Positions 8,556 to 17,685 of a stretch of 64,000 nucleotides of DNA are shown piece after piece (position 1 is the first letter of the stretch; every line of letters starts with the position of its first letter). The stretch covers positions 1 to 64,000 of the forward strand of contig NZ_JAQOWX010000007.1 of NCBI RefSeq assembly GCF_028462495.1, written 5' to 3'. A program made the position numbers and the translations under genes. Source of the DNA: Roseateles_E sp005503085 (lineage in GTDB: Bacteria > Pseudomonadota > Gammaproteobacteria > Burkholderiales > Burkholderiaceae_C). The notes under the pieces were generated by a model. It worked only from the letters and a program-made list of their open reading frames with translations, searched no databases and had not been told where the DNA came from.

Positions 8556-9660
8556 ATGGACATCGAACGCATCAACACCATCGGCGCCAGCCTTGCCGAC
8601 CTGACAGCGCGTACTGACGCGCTAAGGGGGTATCTTTGACTACGACCGCAAAGCACTGCGGCTGAACGAGGTCAACGCCGCGCTGGAGAACCCCAGCGTC
8701 TGGAACGAGCCCAAGCGCGCTCAGGAACTGGGCAAGGAAAAGCGCACGCTGGAAAACGTGGTCCAGACCATCGACCGCCTCACGAGCAATCTGGCCGACA
8801 ACCTCGAGCTCTACGAGATGAGCAAGGCCGAGGACGATTTCGCCGGCCTCGAAGGCATAGCGGCCGATGCAGCCAAGCTGGCCGAAATCGTCGAGCAGCT
8901 GGAATTCCGCCGCATGTTCAACAACCCGGCCGATCCGCTGAACTGCTTCATCGACATCCAGGCCGGCGCCGGTGGCACTGAGGCCTGCGACTGGGCCGGC
9001 ATGCTCTTGCGCCAGTACCTGAAGTACGCCGAGCGCAAGGGCTTCAAGACGACACTGGAAGACCAGACCGATGGCGATGTGGCCGGCATCAAGAGCGCCA
9101 CGATCAAGGTCGAGGGCGAGTATGCCTTCGGCCTGCTGCGCACCGAGACCGGCGTGCATCGCCTGGTGCGCAAGAGCCCCTTCGATAGCTCGGGCGGCCG
9201 CCATACCAGCTTTGCCTCGCTGTTCGTCTACCCGGAGGTCGACGACTCGATCGAGATCGACATCAACCCGGCCGATGTGCGCACCGACACCTTCCGCGCC
9301 TCCGGCGCCGGCGGCCAGCACATCAACAAGACCGACTCGGCGGTGCGCCTGACCCACATCCCGACCGGCATCGTCGTGCAGTGTCAGGACGGTCGCAGCC
9401 AGCACAGCAACCGCGATGTCGCCTGGAAGCGCCTGCGCTCGCGCCTGTACGACCATGAAATGCGCAAGCGCATGGAAGAGCAGCAAAAGCTCGAGGACAC
9501 CAAGACCGATGTGGGCTGGGGTCACCAGATCCGCAGCTATGTGCTGGACCAGAGCCGCATCAAGGATCTGCGCACCAACTACGAGACCTCGGCCACGCAG
9601 AAAGTGCTGGACGGCGATCTCGATCAGTTCATCACCGAGAGCCTGAAGCAAGGCGTCTGA
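8556..9660 (+). CDS. prfB: Peptide chain release factor 2, programmed +1 frameshift
   Basis: RF2 recognises UGA and UAA and triggers peptide release on the ribosome. The gene is read as 8556-8636 then 8638-9660, giving 367 residues. After 27 codons the zero frame meets TGA (8637-8639); just before it stands AGGGGG (8625-8630), an internal Shine-Dalgarno sequence, then TAT CTT TGA C, the classic slippery site. When RF2 is scarce the ribosome shifts +1 and reads Asp-Tyr-Asp. The stop-codon tripeptide SPF is at 207-209 and the catalytic GGQ at 252-254, close to the E. coli positions. lysS, often next to prfB, is not beside it here. Confidence 0.97.
8625..8640 (+). promoter_or_regulatory. prfB programmed frameshift signal
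   Basis: AGGGGG internal Shine-Dalgarno, three-base spacer TAT, slippery CTT and in-frame TGA followed by C. This is the canonical autoregulatory +1 shift site of RF2 genes. Confidence 0.97.
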
Positions 9661-9673
9661 GACCGACGAGACA

Positions 9674-9692
9674 CCCGGCGCAGCGCGCCGGG
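9674..9692 (+). other. Strong hairpin between prfB and pepN
   Basis: CCCGGCGC and GCGCCGGG form a perfect 8-bp stem with a 3-base loop in the 60-bp gap. There is no T-tract, so it is not a clear intrinsic terminator; it could be an mRNA processing or stability element. Confidence 0.5.
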
Positions 9693-9720
9693 CCACACAA
9701 CAACATTGAGAACAAGCACC

Positions 9721-12354
9721 ATGCGTGAAGGCTCTGCCACCTTGATCCGCCGCGAAGACTATCTGGCGCCGACCTTCTGGATCCGCACGGTCGATCTGAC
9801 CTTCGATCTCGACCCGGCCAAGACCCTGGTCACCAGCAAGATGCAGCTGGAGCGCAACCACGCCGTGCCGCACGGCCCGCTGCGTCTGCACGGCGAGGAA
9901 CTGAACCTTCTGCGCGTGCTGATCAATGGCGAGAGCGTGTCCTTCCGTCAGGAAGGCGGCGAGCTGATCATCGACAATGTGCCCGACGCCGACTTCGCGC
10001 TGGAGATCCGCAACAGCTGCGCACCGGACAAGAACACCACGCTGAGCGGCCTCTACACCTCGGGGGGTGGCTTCTTCACACAGTGCGAGGCCGAGGGCTT
10101 CCGCCGCATCAGCTATTTCCTCGACCGCCCCGATGTGATGGCGGTCTACACGGTGCTGCTGCGCGCCGACAAGGCCAAGTACCCGGTGCTGCTGTCCAAC
10201 GGCAATCTGCTGGAGAGCGGTGAGTTGGCTGGCGGCAAGCACTTCGCCAAATGGCATGACCCCTTCCCCAAGCCCTCCTATCTGTTCGCGCTGGTGGCGG
10301 GCGATCTGGTGGCCCGCGAACAGCGCGTGCGCACCCGCGCCGGACGGGACCATCTGCTGCAGGTCTATGTGCGCCGCGGCGATCTGGAGAAGACCGAGCA
10401 TGCGATGAACTCGCTGATCGCTTCGATGGTTTGGGACGAAGCGCGCTTCAAGCTGCCGCTGGACCTGGAGCGCTTCATGGTGGTCGGCGTGTCCGACTTC
10501 AATATGGGCGCGATGGAGAACAAGGGCCTGAACATCTTCAACACCAGCGCCCTGCTGGCCTCGCCGGCCACGGCCACGGACGCCGATTTCGGCCGCATCG
10601 AGTCCATCGTCGCCCACGAGTATTTCCACAACTGGACCGGCAACCGCGTCACCTGCCGCGACTGGTTCCAGCTCTCGCTCAAAGAAGGCCTGACCGTGTT
10701 CCGCGATCAGGAATTCTCGATGGACATGGCCGCCACGCCCAGCGCGCGGGCGGTCTGCCGCATCCAGGACGTGCGTGGCCTGCGCGCGATGCAGTTCCCG
10801 GAAGACTCGGGCGCGATGGCGCACCCGGTGCGTCCCGACAGCTATGTGGAGATCAATAATTTCTACACCGCGACGGTCTACGAGAAGGGCTCGGAAGTCG
10901 TGCGCATGTACCAGACCCTGGTCGGCCGTACCGGCTTCGAGAAGGGCATGAGCCTGTACTTCGAGCGCCATGACGGCCAGGCCGTGACCTGCGACGATTT
11001 TGCGCAAGCCATCGCCGATGCCAACCCAGGCTCGGCCCTGACGACCCGGTTGGAGGCCTTCAAACGCTGGTACTCACAGTCCGGCACGCCGCGCGTGAAA
11101 GCCCGCGGCAGCTACGACGCCGCGTCGCAAACATACACGCTGACGCTCACCCAGAGCAACAAGGGCCAGCCACCGCAGGTGATCCCGGTCGTCACCGGCC
11201 TGCTCGGCCGTGACGGTACGGCCTTGGCCGAGCAATTGCTGGTACTGGATGAGACCGAGCAGCACTTCACCTTCCAGGACATCGCCGTCGAGCCGGTGCC
11301 CTCGCTGCTGCGCGGCTTCTCGGCCCCGGTATTGCTGGACGACGGTCTGAGCGACGCCGAATTGCTGGTGCTGCTGACCCATGATGCCGACGCCTTCAAC
11401 CGTTGGGAAGCCGGCCAGCGCCTGGCGCTGAACCGCATCCTCGGCGCGGTCCGCAGTGGCCAGCCCTTGCAGCTGGACACGGCCTTCATCGAGGCCATGC
11501 GCGCGGTGCTGAACCACGCCGAGCTGGACGCTGCCTTCAAGGAGCTGGCCCTGACCCTGCCGGGCGAGGCCTATATCGCCGAGCAGTTGGAGGTGGTCGA
11601 TCCGCAAGCCATCCATGCCGCTGTCGAGGCCGCACAGATCCAGCTCGCCGCCGCGCTGCGCGAGGACTGGATCGCAGTTTTTGAGGCCAACCAGATCAAG
11701 GGCGGCTACACGCCCGACCCGGTGTCCGCAGGCAAGCGTGCGCTGGCCAATCTGGCGCTGGCCATGCTGGTGCTGGACGCGAAGGCGCAGAGCCGGCCCG
11801 ATGCCGGCGTCTGGCTGGGCCGCGCCTACCAGCGCTTCAAGGACGCCGGTAATATGACCGACCGCCTGGGCGCGCTGGCCGCCCTGGTCAACGGCCATGC
11901 CGAGCTGGCCGAGCCGGCGCTGGCCAAGTTCCACGCGTTGTTCAAGGACGATGCACTGGTGATCGACAAATGGTTCGCGCTCCAGGCTCGCGCCGCCGAG
12001 CACGGCGGCCGCACCTTTGCCAAGGTGCGCCAGCTGCTGCAGCACCCCGACTTCAGCATGAAGAACCCCAACCGTGCGCGCAGCCTGATCTTCTCGCTGT
12101 GCCTGTTCAACCCGGCGGCCTTCCACCGGGCCGACGCGGCCGGCTATGTGTTCTGGGCCGAGCAGGTGCTGGTGCTCGATGCGATCAACCCGCAAGTCGC
12201 CAGCCGCCTGGCGCGCGGCATGGACCGCTGGACCGCGCTGGCCGAGCCCTACCGCAGCGCCGCCCGCGAGGCCATTGCCCGCGTCGCGGCCAAACCCGAT
12301 CTGTCCAACGATGTGCGCGAGATCGTCGAGCGCGCCTTGGCTTCCGGTTCCTGA
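9721..12354 (+). CDS. pepN: Aminopeptidase N (M1 family)
   Basis: 877-residue zinc metallopeptidase that removes N-terminal residues from peptides in the cytoplasm. The exopeptidase motif GAMEN is at 263-267. The zinc site H299-E-Y-F-H303 with E322 (HExxH-x18-E) is complete. Length and the two following helical domains agree with proteobacterial PepN. Start ATG 9721 (MREGSATLIRRED) is preferred over 9706, which only adds five residues. It is followed after about 20 bp by fbp, a common Burkholderiales order, so they may share a transcript. Confidence 0.95.
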   Translation: MREGSATLIRREDYLAPTFWIRTVDLTFDLDPAKTLVTSKMQLERNHAVPHGPLRLHGEELNLLRVLINGESVSFRQEGGELIIDNVPDADFALEIRNSCAPDKNTTLSGLYTSGGGFFTQCEAEGFRRISYFLDRPDVMAVYTVLLRADKAKYPVLLSNGNLLESGELAGGKHFAKWHDPFPKPSYLFALVAGDLVAREQRVRTRAGRDHLLQVYVRRGDLEKTEHAMNSLIASMVWDEARFKLPLDLERFMVVGVSDFNMGAMENKGLNIFNTSALLASPATATDADFGRIESIVAHEYFHNWTGNRVTCRDWFQLSLKEGLTVFRDQEFSMDMAATPSARAVCRIQDVRGLRAMQFPEDSGAMAHPVRPDSYVEINNFYTATVYEKGSEVVRMYQTLVGRTGFEKGMSLYFERHDGQAVTCDDFAQAIADANPGSALTTRLEAFKRWYSQSGTPRVKARGSYDAASQTYTLTLTQSNKGQPPQVIPVVTGLLGRDGTALAEQLLVLDETEQHFTFQDIAVEPVPSLLRGFSAPVLLDDGLSDAELLVLLTHDADAFNRWEAGQRLALNRILGAVRSGQPLQLDTAFIEAMRAVLNHAELDAAFKELALTLPGEAYIAEQLEVVDPQAIHAAVEAAQIQLAAALREDWIAVFEANQIKGGYTPDPVSAGKRALANLALAMLVLDAKAQSRPDAGVWLGRAYQRFKDAGNMTDRLGALAALVNGHAELAEPALAKFHALFKDDALVIDKWFALQARAAEHGGRTFAKVRQLLQHPDFSMKNPNRARSLIFSLCLFNPAAFHRADAAGYVFWAEQVLVLDAINPQVASRLARGMDRWTALAEPYRSAAREAIARVAAKPDLSNDVREIVERALASGS

Positions 12355-12374
12355 AGACTCAAAGGATTGACCCC

Positions 12375-13388
12375 ATGACCCGTCGCATCAGCCTGACCCA
12401 GTACCTGATCGAACAACAACGCCAGCACGGCCACATCCCGCAGGAGCTGCGACTGCTGATCGAGGTGGTGGCGCGCGCCTGTAAGCGCATCGCCATCAAC
12501 GTCAACAAGGGCGCACTCGGCGATGTGCTGGGCACGGCCGGCTCGGAGAACGTACAGGGCGAGGTGCAGAAGAAGCTCGACATCATCGCCAACGAGGTGC
12601 TGATCGAGGCCAATGAATGGGGCGGCCATCTGGCGGCCATGGCCAGCGAGGAGATGGAGGGCATCTACGTCGTGCCCAACCGCTTCCCGCAGGGCGAGTA
12701 CCTCTTGATGTTCGACCCGCTGGACGGTTCGTCCAATATCGACGTCAATGTCTCGATCGGCACGATCTTCTCGGTGCTGACCAAACCCGAGGGCGGCAAG
12801 GGTGTCAGTGAGGACGATTTCCTGCAGCCTGGCACGGCCCAGGTCGCCGCTGGCTACTGTGTCTACGGCCCGCAGACCACGCTGGTGCTGACGGTGGGCG
12901 ACGGCGTCGCGATGTTCACCTTGGACCGCGAGCAGGGCTCCTGGGTGCTGACCGCCGACGACATCAAGATCCCCGAGGACACCAAGGAGTTCGCGATCAA
13001 TATGTCGAATATGCGCCACTGGGACGCCCCGGTGACACGCTATATCGACGAATGCCTGGCCGGCACCACCGGCCCGCGCGCCAAGGACTTCAATATGCGC
13101 TGGATCGCCTCGATGGTGGCCGATGTGCATCGCATCCTGACCCGTGGCGGCGTCTTCCTCTACCCCTGGGACAAGCGCGAGCCTGGCAAGGCCGGCAAGC
13201 TGCGCCTGATGTACGAGGCCAATCCGATGGCCTTCCTGGTCGAGCAGGCCGGCGGCGCGGCCACCAATGCGCGCCAGCGCATCATGGAGCTACAGCCCGG
13301 CAAGCTGCATGAGCGGGTGGCCGTGGTGTTGGGCTCGAAGAACGAAGTCGAACGGATCACCGCCTACCATCTTGATTCGACAAAATAA
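12375..13388 (+). CDS. fbp: Fructose-1,6-bisphosphatase, class 1
   Basis: 337-residue enzyme hydrolysing fructose 1,6-bisphosphate to fructose 6-phosphate in gluconeogenesis. The metal/phosphate motif FDPLDGSSNIDVNVSIGTIF is present near 113-132, and the substrate loop (RYIDECL, RGGVFLYPWD, RLMYEANPMAFLVEQAGG) matches class 1 FBPases. Start ATG 12375 is preceded by AAAGGA. The gene lies 20 bp after pepN and ends 26 bp before tRNA-Thr. Confidence 0.96.
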   Translation: MTRRISLTQYLIEQQRQHGHIPQELRLLIEVVARACKRIAINVNKGALGDVLGTAGSENVQGEVQKKLDIIANEVLIEANEWGGHLAAMASEEMEGIYVVPNRFPQGEYLLMFDPLDGSSNIDVNVSIGTIFSVLTKPEGGKGVSEDDFLQPGTAQVAAGYCVYGPQTTLVLTVGDGVAMFTLDREQGSWVLTADDIKIPEDTKEFAINMSNMRHWDAPVTRYIDECLAGTTGPRAKDFNMRWIASMVADVHRILTRGGVFLYPWDKREPGKAGKLRLMYEANPMAFLVEQAGGAATNARQRIMELQPGKLHERVAVVLGSKNEVERITAYHLDSTK

Positions 13389-13395
13389 ATCCTGC

Positions 13396-13401
13396 TAGAA
13401 T
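13396..13401 (+). promoter_or_regulatory. -10 element of the tRNA-Thr promoter
   Basis: GCTAGAAT followed by a GC-rich discriminator (CGCGGG), 13 bp before the tRNA. The same TAGAAT plus GCGC pattern precedes the other two tRNAs in the window. Confidence 0.55.
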
Positions 13402-13414
13402 CGCGGGCTTGATA

Positions 13415-13490
13415 GCCGGTGTAGCTCAGTCGGTAGAGCAGCTCATTCGTAATGAGAAGGTCGGGTGTTCGATTCATCTCTCCGGCACCA
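13415..13490 (+). tRNA. tRNA-Thr (anticodon CGU)
   Basis: 76-nt cloverleaf with encoded CCA. The anticodon stem CTCAT/ATGAG holds loop TCGTA with anticodon CGT. The acceptor GCCGGTG pairs with CTCCGGC apart from one T-T mismatch at the sixth pair; the T-arm uses two G-T pairs. It reads ACG threonine codons. Confidence 0.93.
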
Positions 13491-13500
13491 AAAAACGTAG

Positions 13501-13531
13501 AAAGCCACTCCCGAGAGGGGGTGGCTTTTTT
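13501..13531 (+). terminator. Intrinsic terminator after tRNA-Thr
   Basis: AAAGCCACTCCC and GGGGGTGGCTTT form a long stem (one G-T pair) around GAGA, followed by a run of T. It lies 10 bp after the tRNA. Confidence 0.85.
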
Positions 13532-13549
13532 GTTCATGGAGCTCTGAAC

Positions 13550-13936
13550 TTGTCCCAAGCCTTGGCCGCCTGGCTGACTGCGCCGCAACACCGCCGGGCC
13601 TGGCACATCCTGCTGGCTGCACTGCTGCTGGTGATCAGCTATCTGGCCTTGTCCACCGCCCCGCCACCGACGCTGGACAGTGGCTGGGACAAGCTCAACC
13701 ACCTGCTGGCCTTCGGCGCGCTGGGCTTTTGCGCCTTTATCGGCGCCAGCGCCGCACGGAGCCGCTGGCTGTGGGGCCCGCTGGGGCTGCTGGGCTATGG
13801 CGTGCTGATCGAGCTGCTGCAGTCGCAGCTGCCGCCGCGCTCGGCCGACTGGCGCGATGTGCTGGCCGATGCGCTTGGCATCGCCGCAGGACTGGTGCTG
13901 GCCGCGCTGGCGCAGGCCCTGGCGCGGCGCCGCTGA
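13550..13936 (+). CDS. VanZ-like family membrane protein
   Basis: About 128-residue membrane protein with four hydrophobic segments and the VanZ-like signature W-D-K-L-N-H-L-L-A-F-G-A-L-G near 45-60, plus a later RDVLADALGIAAG motif. VanZ-like proteins have no firm function outside teicoplanin resistance. No in-frame ATG lies before the conserved part; TTG at 13550 (after GGAGCTCTGAAC) is the best start, so the N-terminus is uncertain. The gene follows the tRNA-Thr terminator and converges with the TIGR02285-like gene. Confidence 0.7.
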   Translation: MSQALAAWLTAPQHRRAWHILLAALLLVISYLALSTAPPPTLDSGWDKLNHLLAFGALGFCAFIGASAARSRWLWGPLGLLGYGVLIELLQSQLPPRSADWRDVLADALGIAAGLVLAALAQALARRR

Positions 13937-13948
13937 GCTCGACAACGG

Positions 13949-14842
13949 CTACTCGATGCGCGCCCCACTGCGGGCGCGCTGCACCAGAAAGCGCCGCAGC
14001 TCCGGCGCTTCGCGGGCGAACTGCTCCTCGCTGAGCCAGCGCCGGTACAGCGGCAAGACCTGCTCGGGCCGTGCGGCCACCGCACGCAGCGCGCGGTCGA
14101 TGTCGCTGATCACCGCCCTGCCCCAATCGCTGCGATTGCAGGAGAAATAGCCGACCGGCGACTCGCCCAGCTCCTCGATCGGCAGGCTCACCAGCTCGGC
14201 CGGCTGGCCCAGCTGGTGATAGCCGACCACCATCGGGTATTCCAGTGTGAAGTCCATGCGGCCGGCGCTGAGCATGGTCAGCAGATTGCCGGCGCGCGGC
14301 GCCACCATGGCCTGCACATTGCCGTCCGGTGCCGGCCTCAGCCAGGGCGCCAGATCGGCGCCGTAGTGGCGCTGGCTCATTACCAGCCCGTGCAGGTCGG
14401 CGCGCGCCGAGAGCTCACGCAGGGAGATGCTGCTGCGCCCCCGCGCAATCTCCTGCAGCCGCTCGCGTCGCAGCACCAGTTGCAGCTGGCCGGCCAGCAG
14501 GGCCGGCGTGAACAGGCGCTGCGCCAGCCGCTCGGGCGTGCGCATCGAGGTCGGCGAGCACAGCTGCAGGCCGGCCTTGCGCTCGACCTCGGCGCGCGGG
14601 CCGTTGAGCACGACAAAACGATGCCGGTACTGCGGCAGCTGGCGCAGCACCAGGCGCAGAAAACCGTCCATCAAGCCCTCGCCGAGCTGCTCGGCCGTCG
14701 CCGGCGCCTGGCCGCCGGGCAGCAGATGAAACGGCGGCCAGTCGGACAGGTTCCAGGTGATGGTGGGCTCGGCCACCACCGGCCTCGACAGCACGGCCAG
14801 GCACAGCAGGCTCAGGCGCAGCAGGCTCCTCGTTCTCCACAT
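13949..14842 (-). CDS. TIGR02285-like periplasmic solute-binding-type protein
   Basis: 297-residue exported protein with a signal peptide (LLRLSLLCLAVLSRPVVAEP, cleavage near 25) and the opening ITWNLSDWPPFHL typical of the TIGR02285 group, which is related to the SBP_bac_3 fold of polar amino acid binding proteins. Members rarely have adjacent permeases and their ligand is unknown. The ending QFAREAPELRRFL fits full length. It lies 91 bp downstream of the EpsA-like regulator on the same strand; co-transcription is possible but not shown. Confidence 0.7.
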   Translation of the reverse strand: MWRTRSLLRLSLLCLAVLSRPVVAEPTITWNLSDWPPFHLLPGGQAPATAEQLGEGLMDGFLRLVLRQLPQYRHRFVVLNGPRAEVERKAGLQLCSPTSMRTPERLAQRLFTPALLAGQLQLVLRRERLQEIARGRSSISLRELSARADLHGLVMSQRHYGADLAPWLRPAPDGNVQAMVAPRAGNLLTMLSAGRMDFTLEYPMVVGYHQLGQPAELVSLPIEELGESPVGYFSCNRSDWGRAVISDIDRALRAVAARPEQVLPLYRRWLSEEQFAREAPELRRFLVQRARSGARIE

Positions 14843-14933
14843 CGGACACTCCCTCGCAATGACGGTCAGCGAAGCGTCGATGCGCCCCTGCTGCAGCGCA
14901 GTCTAGGCGAGCACGGTGCGGCCGATCGCCTCA

Positions 14934-15728
14934 TCAACGGGCTTCGACACCGCCATCCCAGGGTTTGAGTGCCAGCGCCACGGCATGGGCGCGGTTACTG
15001 GCGCCGAGCTTGCGCAGGATGCGCTGCACATGGTTCTTGACGGTCAGCGCGCTGATGCCCAGGCTGCAGCCGATGTCATGGTTGCTCAAGCCCTGGCGCA
15101 AGCCTTCCAGCACCTCCCGCTCGCGCTGGGTCAGACTCACGCCCGCTTGCGGCCCGCTAGCCGGCTCTGGCACCTCGGCCTGGACACGCAGCCAGCTGCT
15201 GTGCAGATGCGGCATTAGCAGCTGCAGCAGCACTTGCTGATGTTCGCTGTAGCCACCGTCCTGGCGCGCCAGCACGAAGAAGCTCTCAATCTCGCTGGGG
15301 CGCTGCGGTCGCGACACGCCGTGCACCAGCAGCTGGTCGTAGCCCGCCTGGCGCAGCAGGCCGCAAACCGGCTCGCCGCTTTCAGGCGGCAGCTGCACAC
15401 GCAGCGGCCGGCAGCCGCCGCGCAGCCACAGCGCCTGCAGCTGAGCCGGCAAGGCCGCGCCACGGCTGCTGAGCAAGGTGGCCAGCGCGGCCGGCAGCGG
15501 CTTGCTGTTGAAGAGCTCGAAGGCGAGCTCGCGGTGGCTGCGCTGATAGGCACCGCACATCAGCAGCTGATGCGGCAGCAGCTGCTGCAGGCTGCCCTGG
15601 GTCCAGACAAAGAACTGGGCGCCATGGCGCAGGCTCAGTGCGGCCTCGGTCGTGCGCACCAGGGCCAGCACCTGCGCCTGGTTCAGCAGGGTTGATCCGT
15701 AGAAATCGTCCGAAGGCTGGGCTGACAT
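14934..15728 (-). CDS. LuxR-type regulator, EpsA-like (PEP-CTERM/XrtB-associated)
   Basis: 264-residue transcription factor. The C-terminal LuxR helix-turn-helix is clear (LTQREREVLEGLRQGLSNHD...ALTVKNHVQRILRKLGA, about 198-255). The N-terminal part (ALSLRHGAQFFVWTQGSLQQLLPH) resembles EpsA regulators that accompany exopolysaccharide/exosortase (PEP-CTERM) loci. EpsA is not an acyl-homoserine-lactone receptor, and none of that ligand pocket is recognised here. No exopolysaccharide genes are adjacent, but a PEP-CTERM protein lies at 54923. HTH family is firm; EpsA identity is tentative. Confidence 0.75.
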   Translation of the reverse strand: MSAQPSDDFYGSTLLNQAQVLALVRTTEAALSLRHGAQFFVWTQGSLQQLLPHQLLMCGAYQRSHRELAFELFNSKPLPAALATLLSSRGAALPAQLQALWLRGGCRPLRVQLPPESGEPVCGLLRQAGYDQLLVHGVSRPQRPSEIESFFVLARQDGGYSEHQQVLLQLLMPHLHSSWLRVQAEVPEPASGPQAGVSLTQREREVLEGLRQGLSNHDIGCSLGISALTVKNHVQRILRKLGASNRAHAVALALKPWDGGVEAR

Positions 15729-15800
15729 GGGTGGCCGGGCATGCTGCTGAGTGCACAGCTTAGGTGGCGCACATGACGGCTTGTTGAAAAACAGCGGCCG

Positions 15801-17120
15801 CTACAGCAGTTTCACCAGCGCCAGTGTGATCGCCGGGAAGCACAGGAGCAAGGCCAGGCGCAGCCCGTCCCAGGCCAGGAAGGGCAGCACACCTTTGTAG
15901 GTCTCGCTCATCGGTACTTCACGCGCCAGGCTGTTGACCACATAGACGTTCAGGCCCACCGGCGGCGCCAGCAGGCCGATGCCCACGGTCGTCAGCACCA
16001 GCACGCCGAACCAGATCGCTTTGTGCTCGGCACTCAGCCCCCACAGATCCAGGCCCATGATGGTCGGAAAGATCACCGGGATCGTCAGCAGCAGCATCGA
16101 CAACTCGTCCATCACACAGCCCAGCACGATGTAGAAGCACAGCACGCCGGCCACGATCAGGAGCGGGGCCACGTCTTGCTGCCCGACCCAGGCCGCCAGA
16201 TGGGCAGGCATCTGGGTCAGCGCCAGCGCCGCGTTCATCATGTCGGCGCCCAGAAAGATCATGAACACCATCGCCGTGGTCTCGGCCGTGCCCAGAAAGC
16301 TGCGCTTGATGCCGGCCCAGCCCAGCTCGCGCTTGAACAGGCCCAGCAGCAGGGTCGCGACCGCACCGACCGCCGCGCCCTCGGTCGGCGAGAACACCCC
16401 GCCATAGATGCCGCCGAACACCAGGCCGAAGATCACGACGATAGGCCAGACGCCCCACAGCGCCTGCCAGCGCTCGCTCCAGGGCAGCGGCTCGCTGGGC
16501 GTGGCCAGCTCGGGCCGGGCCCGGCAGTAAAGCCAGATCACGACGATATAGCCCAGCGCCGCCAGCAGCCCCGGCAGCGTGGCGGCGGCAAACAGCTTGG
16601 CGATGTTCTGCTCGGTCAGGATGGCATAGACCACCAGGGGCACCGAGGGCGGGATCAGGATGCCCAGCGTGCCGCCGGTGGCCAGCGCGGCGGTGGAGAG
16701 CCGGCCAGCATAGCCATGGGCCTTCATCTGGCCATAGGCCACCTGGGTGATGGTCGCCGAGGTGGCCACGGCCGAGCCGCAGACCGCACCGAAGGCCGCC
16801 GCCGACAAGATGGCCGCCATGCCCAGGCCGCCGCGCACATGGCCGACAAAGGCCGCCGCCGCCTTGAACAGTGCTCGGCTCAAGCCTCCTTGGGTCGCGA
16901 ACTGGCCCATCAGCAGGAAGAGCGGGATCACCGACAGGTCATAGACCGAGAGCCGCGCCACTGCGCTGCCCTTGAGCGTGTTCAGCAAGGCCATATCGCT
17001 GGTCATCAGCGCATAGCCGATGGCGCCCGGGATGAACATGGCCGCCGCGATCGGCACCCGCAGCGCCATCAGCAGCAGCATCGCAGCAAAGATGCTGGCG
17101 CCCAGACCGGCGCCGCTCAT
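15801..17120 (-). CDS. dctM: TRAP transporter large permease
   Basis: 439-residue inner-membrane subunit of a tripartite ATP-independent periplasmic (TRAP) transporter, which moves organic acids with Na+. About 12 hydrophobic segments are visible, with DctM-type motifs such as LPLFLLMGQFA, AAAFGAVCGSAVATSATI and LIPPSVPLVVYAILTEQ. It is the last gene of dctP-dctQ-dctM; a 73-bp gap separates it from dctQ. Substrate cannot be read from sequence. Confidence 0.93.
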   Translation of the reverse strand: MSGAGLGASIFAAMLLLMALRVPIAAAMFIPGAIGYALMTSDMALLNTLKGSAVARLSVYDLSVIPLFLLMGQFATQGGLSRALFKAAAAFVGHVRGGLGMAAILSAAAFGAVCGSAVATSATITQVAYGQMKAHGYAGRLSTAALATGGTLGILIPPSVPLVVYAILTEQNIAKLFAAATLPGLLAALGYIVVIWLYCRARPELATPSEPLPWSERWQALWGVWPIVVIFGLVFGGIYGGVFSPTEGAAVGAVATLLLGLFKRELGWAGIKRSFLGTAETTAMVFMIFLGADMMNAALALTQMPAHLAAWVGQQDVAPLLIVAGVLCFYIVLGCVMDELSMLLLTIPVIFPTIMGLDLWGLSAEHKAIWFGVLVLTTVGIGLLAPPVGLNVYVVNSLAREVPMSETYKGVLPFLAWDGLRLALLLCFPAITLALVKLL

Positions 17121-17193
17121 TGGCGCCCCCTTCGGCCTGCGGACTGTCCCACCAGGCGGGAGCGAGCTTGCTCGGGGCGGCCCGTCGCCGCGC

Positions 17194-17685
17194 TCATGAG
17201 TCTTCGCCCTTAGGCCCTAACAGGTCCTGAGTCATTTGCACCAGCGCGATCAATGCAGTCAATGCAAGACCTGGCCCCAGCACCGCATAGCTGATCCACA
17301 TCGGCAGATCCAGAATCATCGTGGTCTCGCCGGCCTCACGCACGGCCAGCGCGCCGACGCCGGTGCGCCAGGCCAGCAGGCCCACCATCAGGGCCAGCAG
17401 CAGCGCGCCGATGCCGTCCAGCAGGCCGCGCGAGCGCGGACCCAGCTTCTGCGTAAAGAAGTCGACGATGATGTTGGCCCGCTGCAGCTGGCACCAGGGC
17501 AGACACAGCGCGATGCACAGCGCGATGCCGAATTGGCTCAGCTCGACATCACCGGGAATCGGCCGCGACAGCCAGGATCGGCCGACGATGCTTGCCACCG
17601 TCAGCAAGGCCACCAGGCAGGCGCTGACGCAACCAGCCAGCGCGCTCCACAGGGCCAGCCTCCGCAACACCCCCATCAAACTCAC
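17194..17685 (-). CDS. dctQ: TRAP transporter small permease
   Basis: 163-residue protein with four hydrophobic segments and the DctQ-like run GDVELSQFGIALCIALCLPWCQ followed by RANIIVDFFTQK. It partners DctM in the inner membrane. Its start codon overlaps the stop of the binding-protein gene by 4 bp, so the two are translationally coupled. Confidence 0.9.
   Translation of the reverse strand: MSLMGVLRRLALWSALAGCVSACLVALLTVASIVGRSWLSRPIPGDVELSQFGIALCIALCLPWCQLQRANIIVDFFTQKLGPRSRGLLDGIGALLLALMVGLLAWRTGVGALAVREAGETTMILDLPMWISYAVLGPGLALTALIALVQMTQDLLGPKGEDS

Noticed and set aside
8637..8639. In-frame TGA in prfB as a nonsense mutation
   Set aside because: It is the conserved programmed frameshift site with its internal Shine-Dalgarno; the downstream frame is intact.
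9674..9692. Hairpin after prfB as an intrinsic terminator
   Set aside because: No T-tract follows; kept only as a hairpin.
8572..11007. 811-codon open frame on the minus strand
   Set aside because: Antisense to prfB and pepN, both firmly identified.
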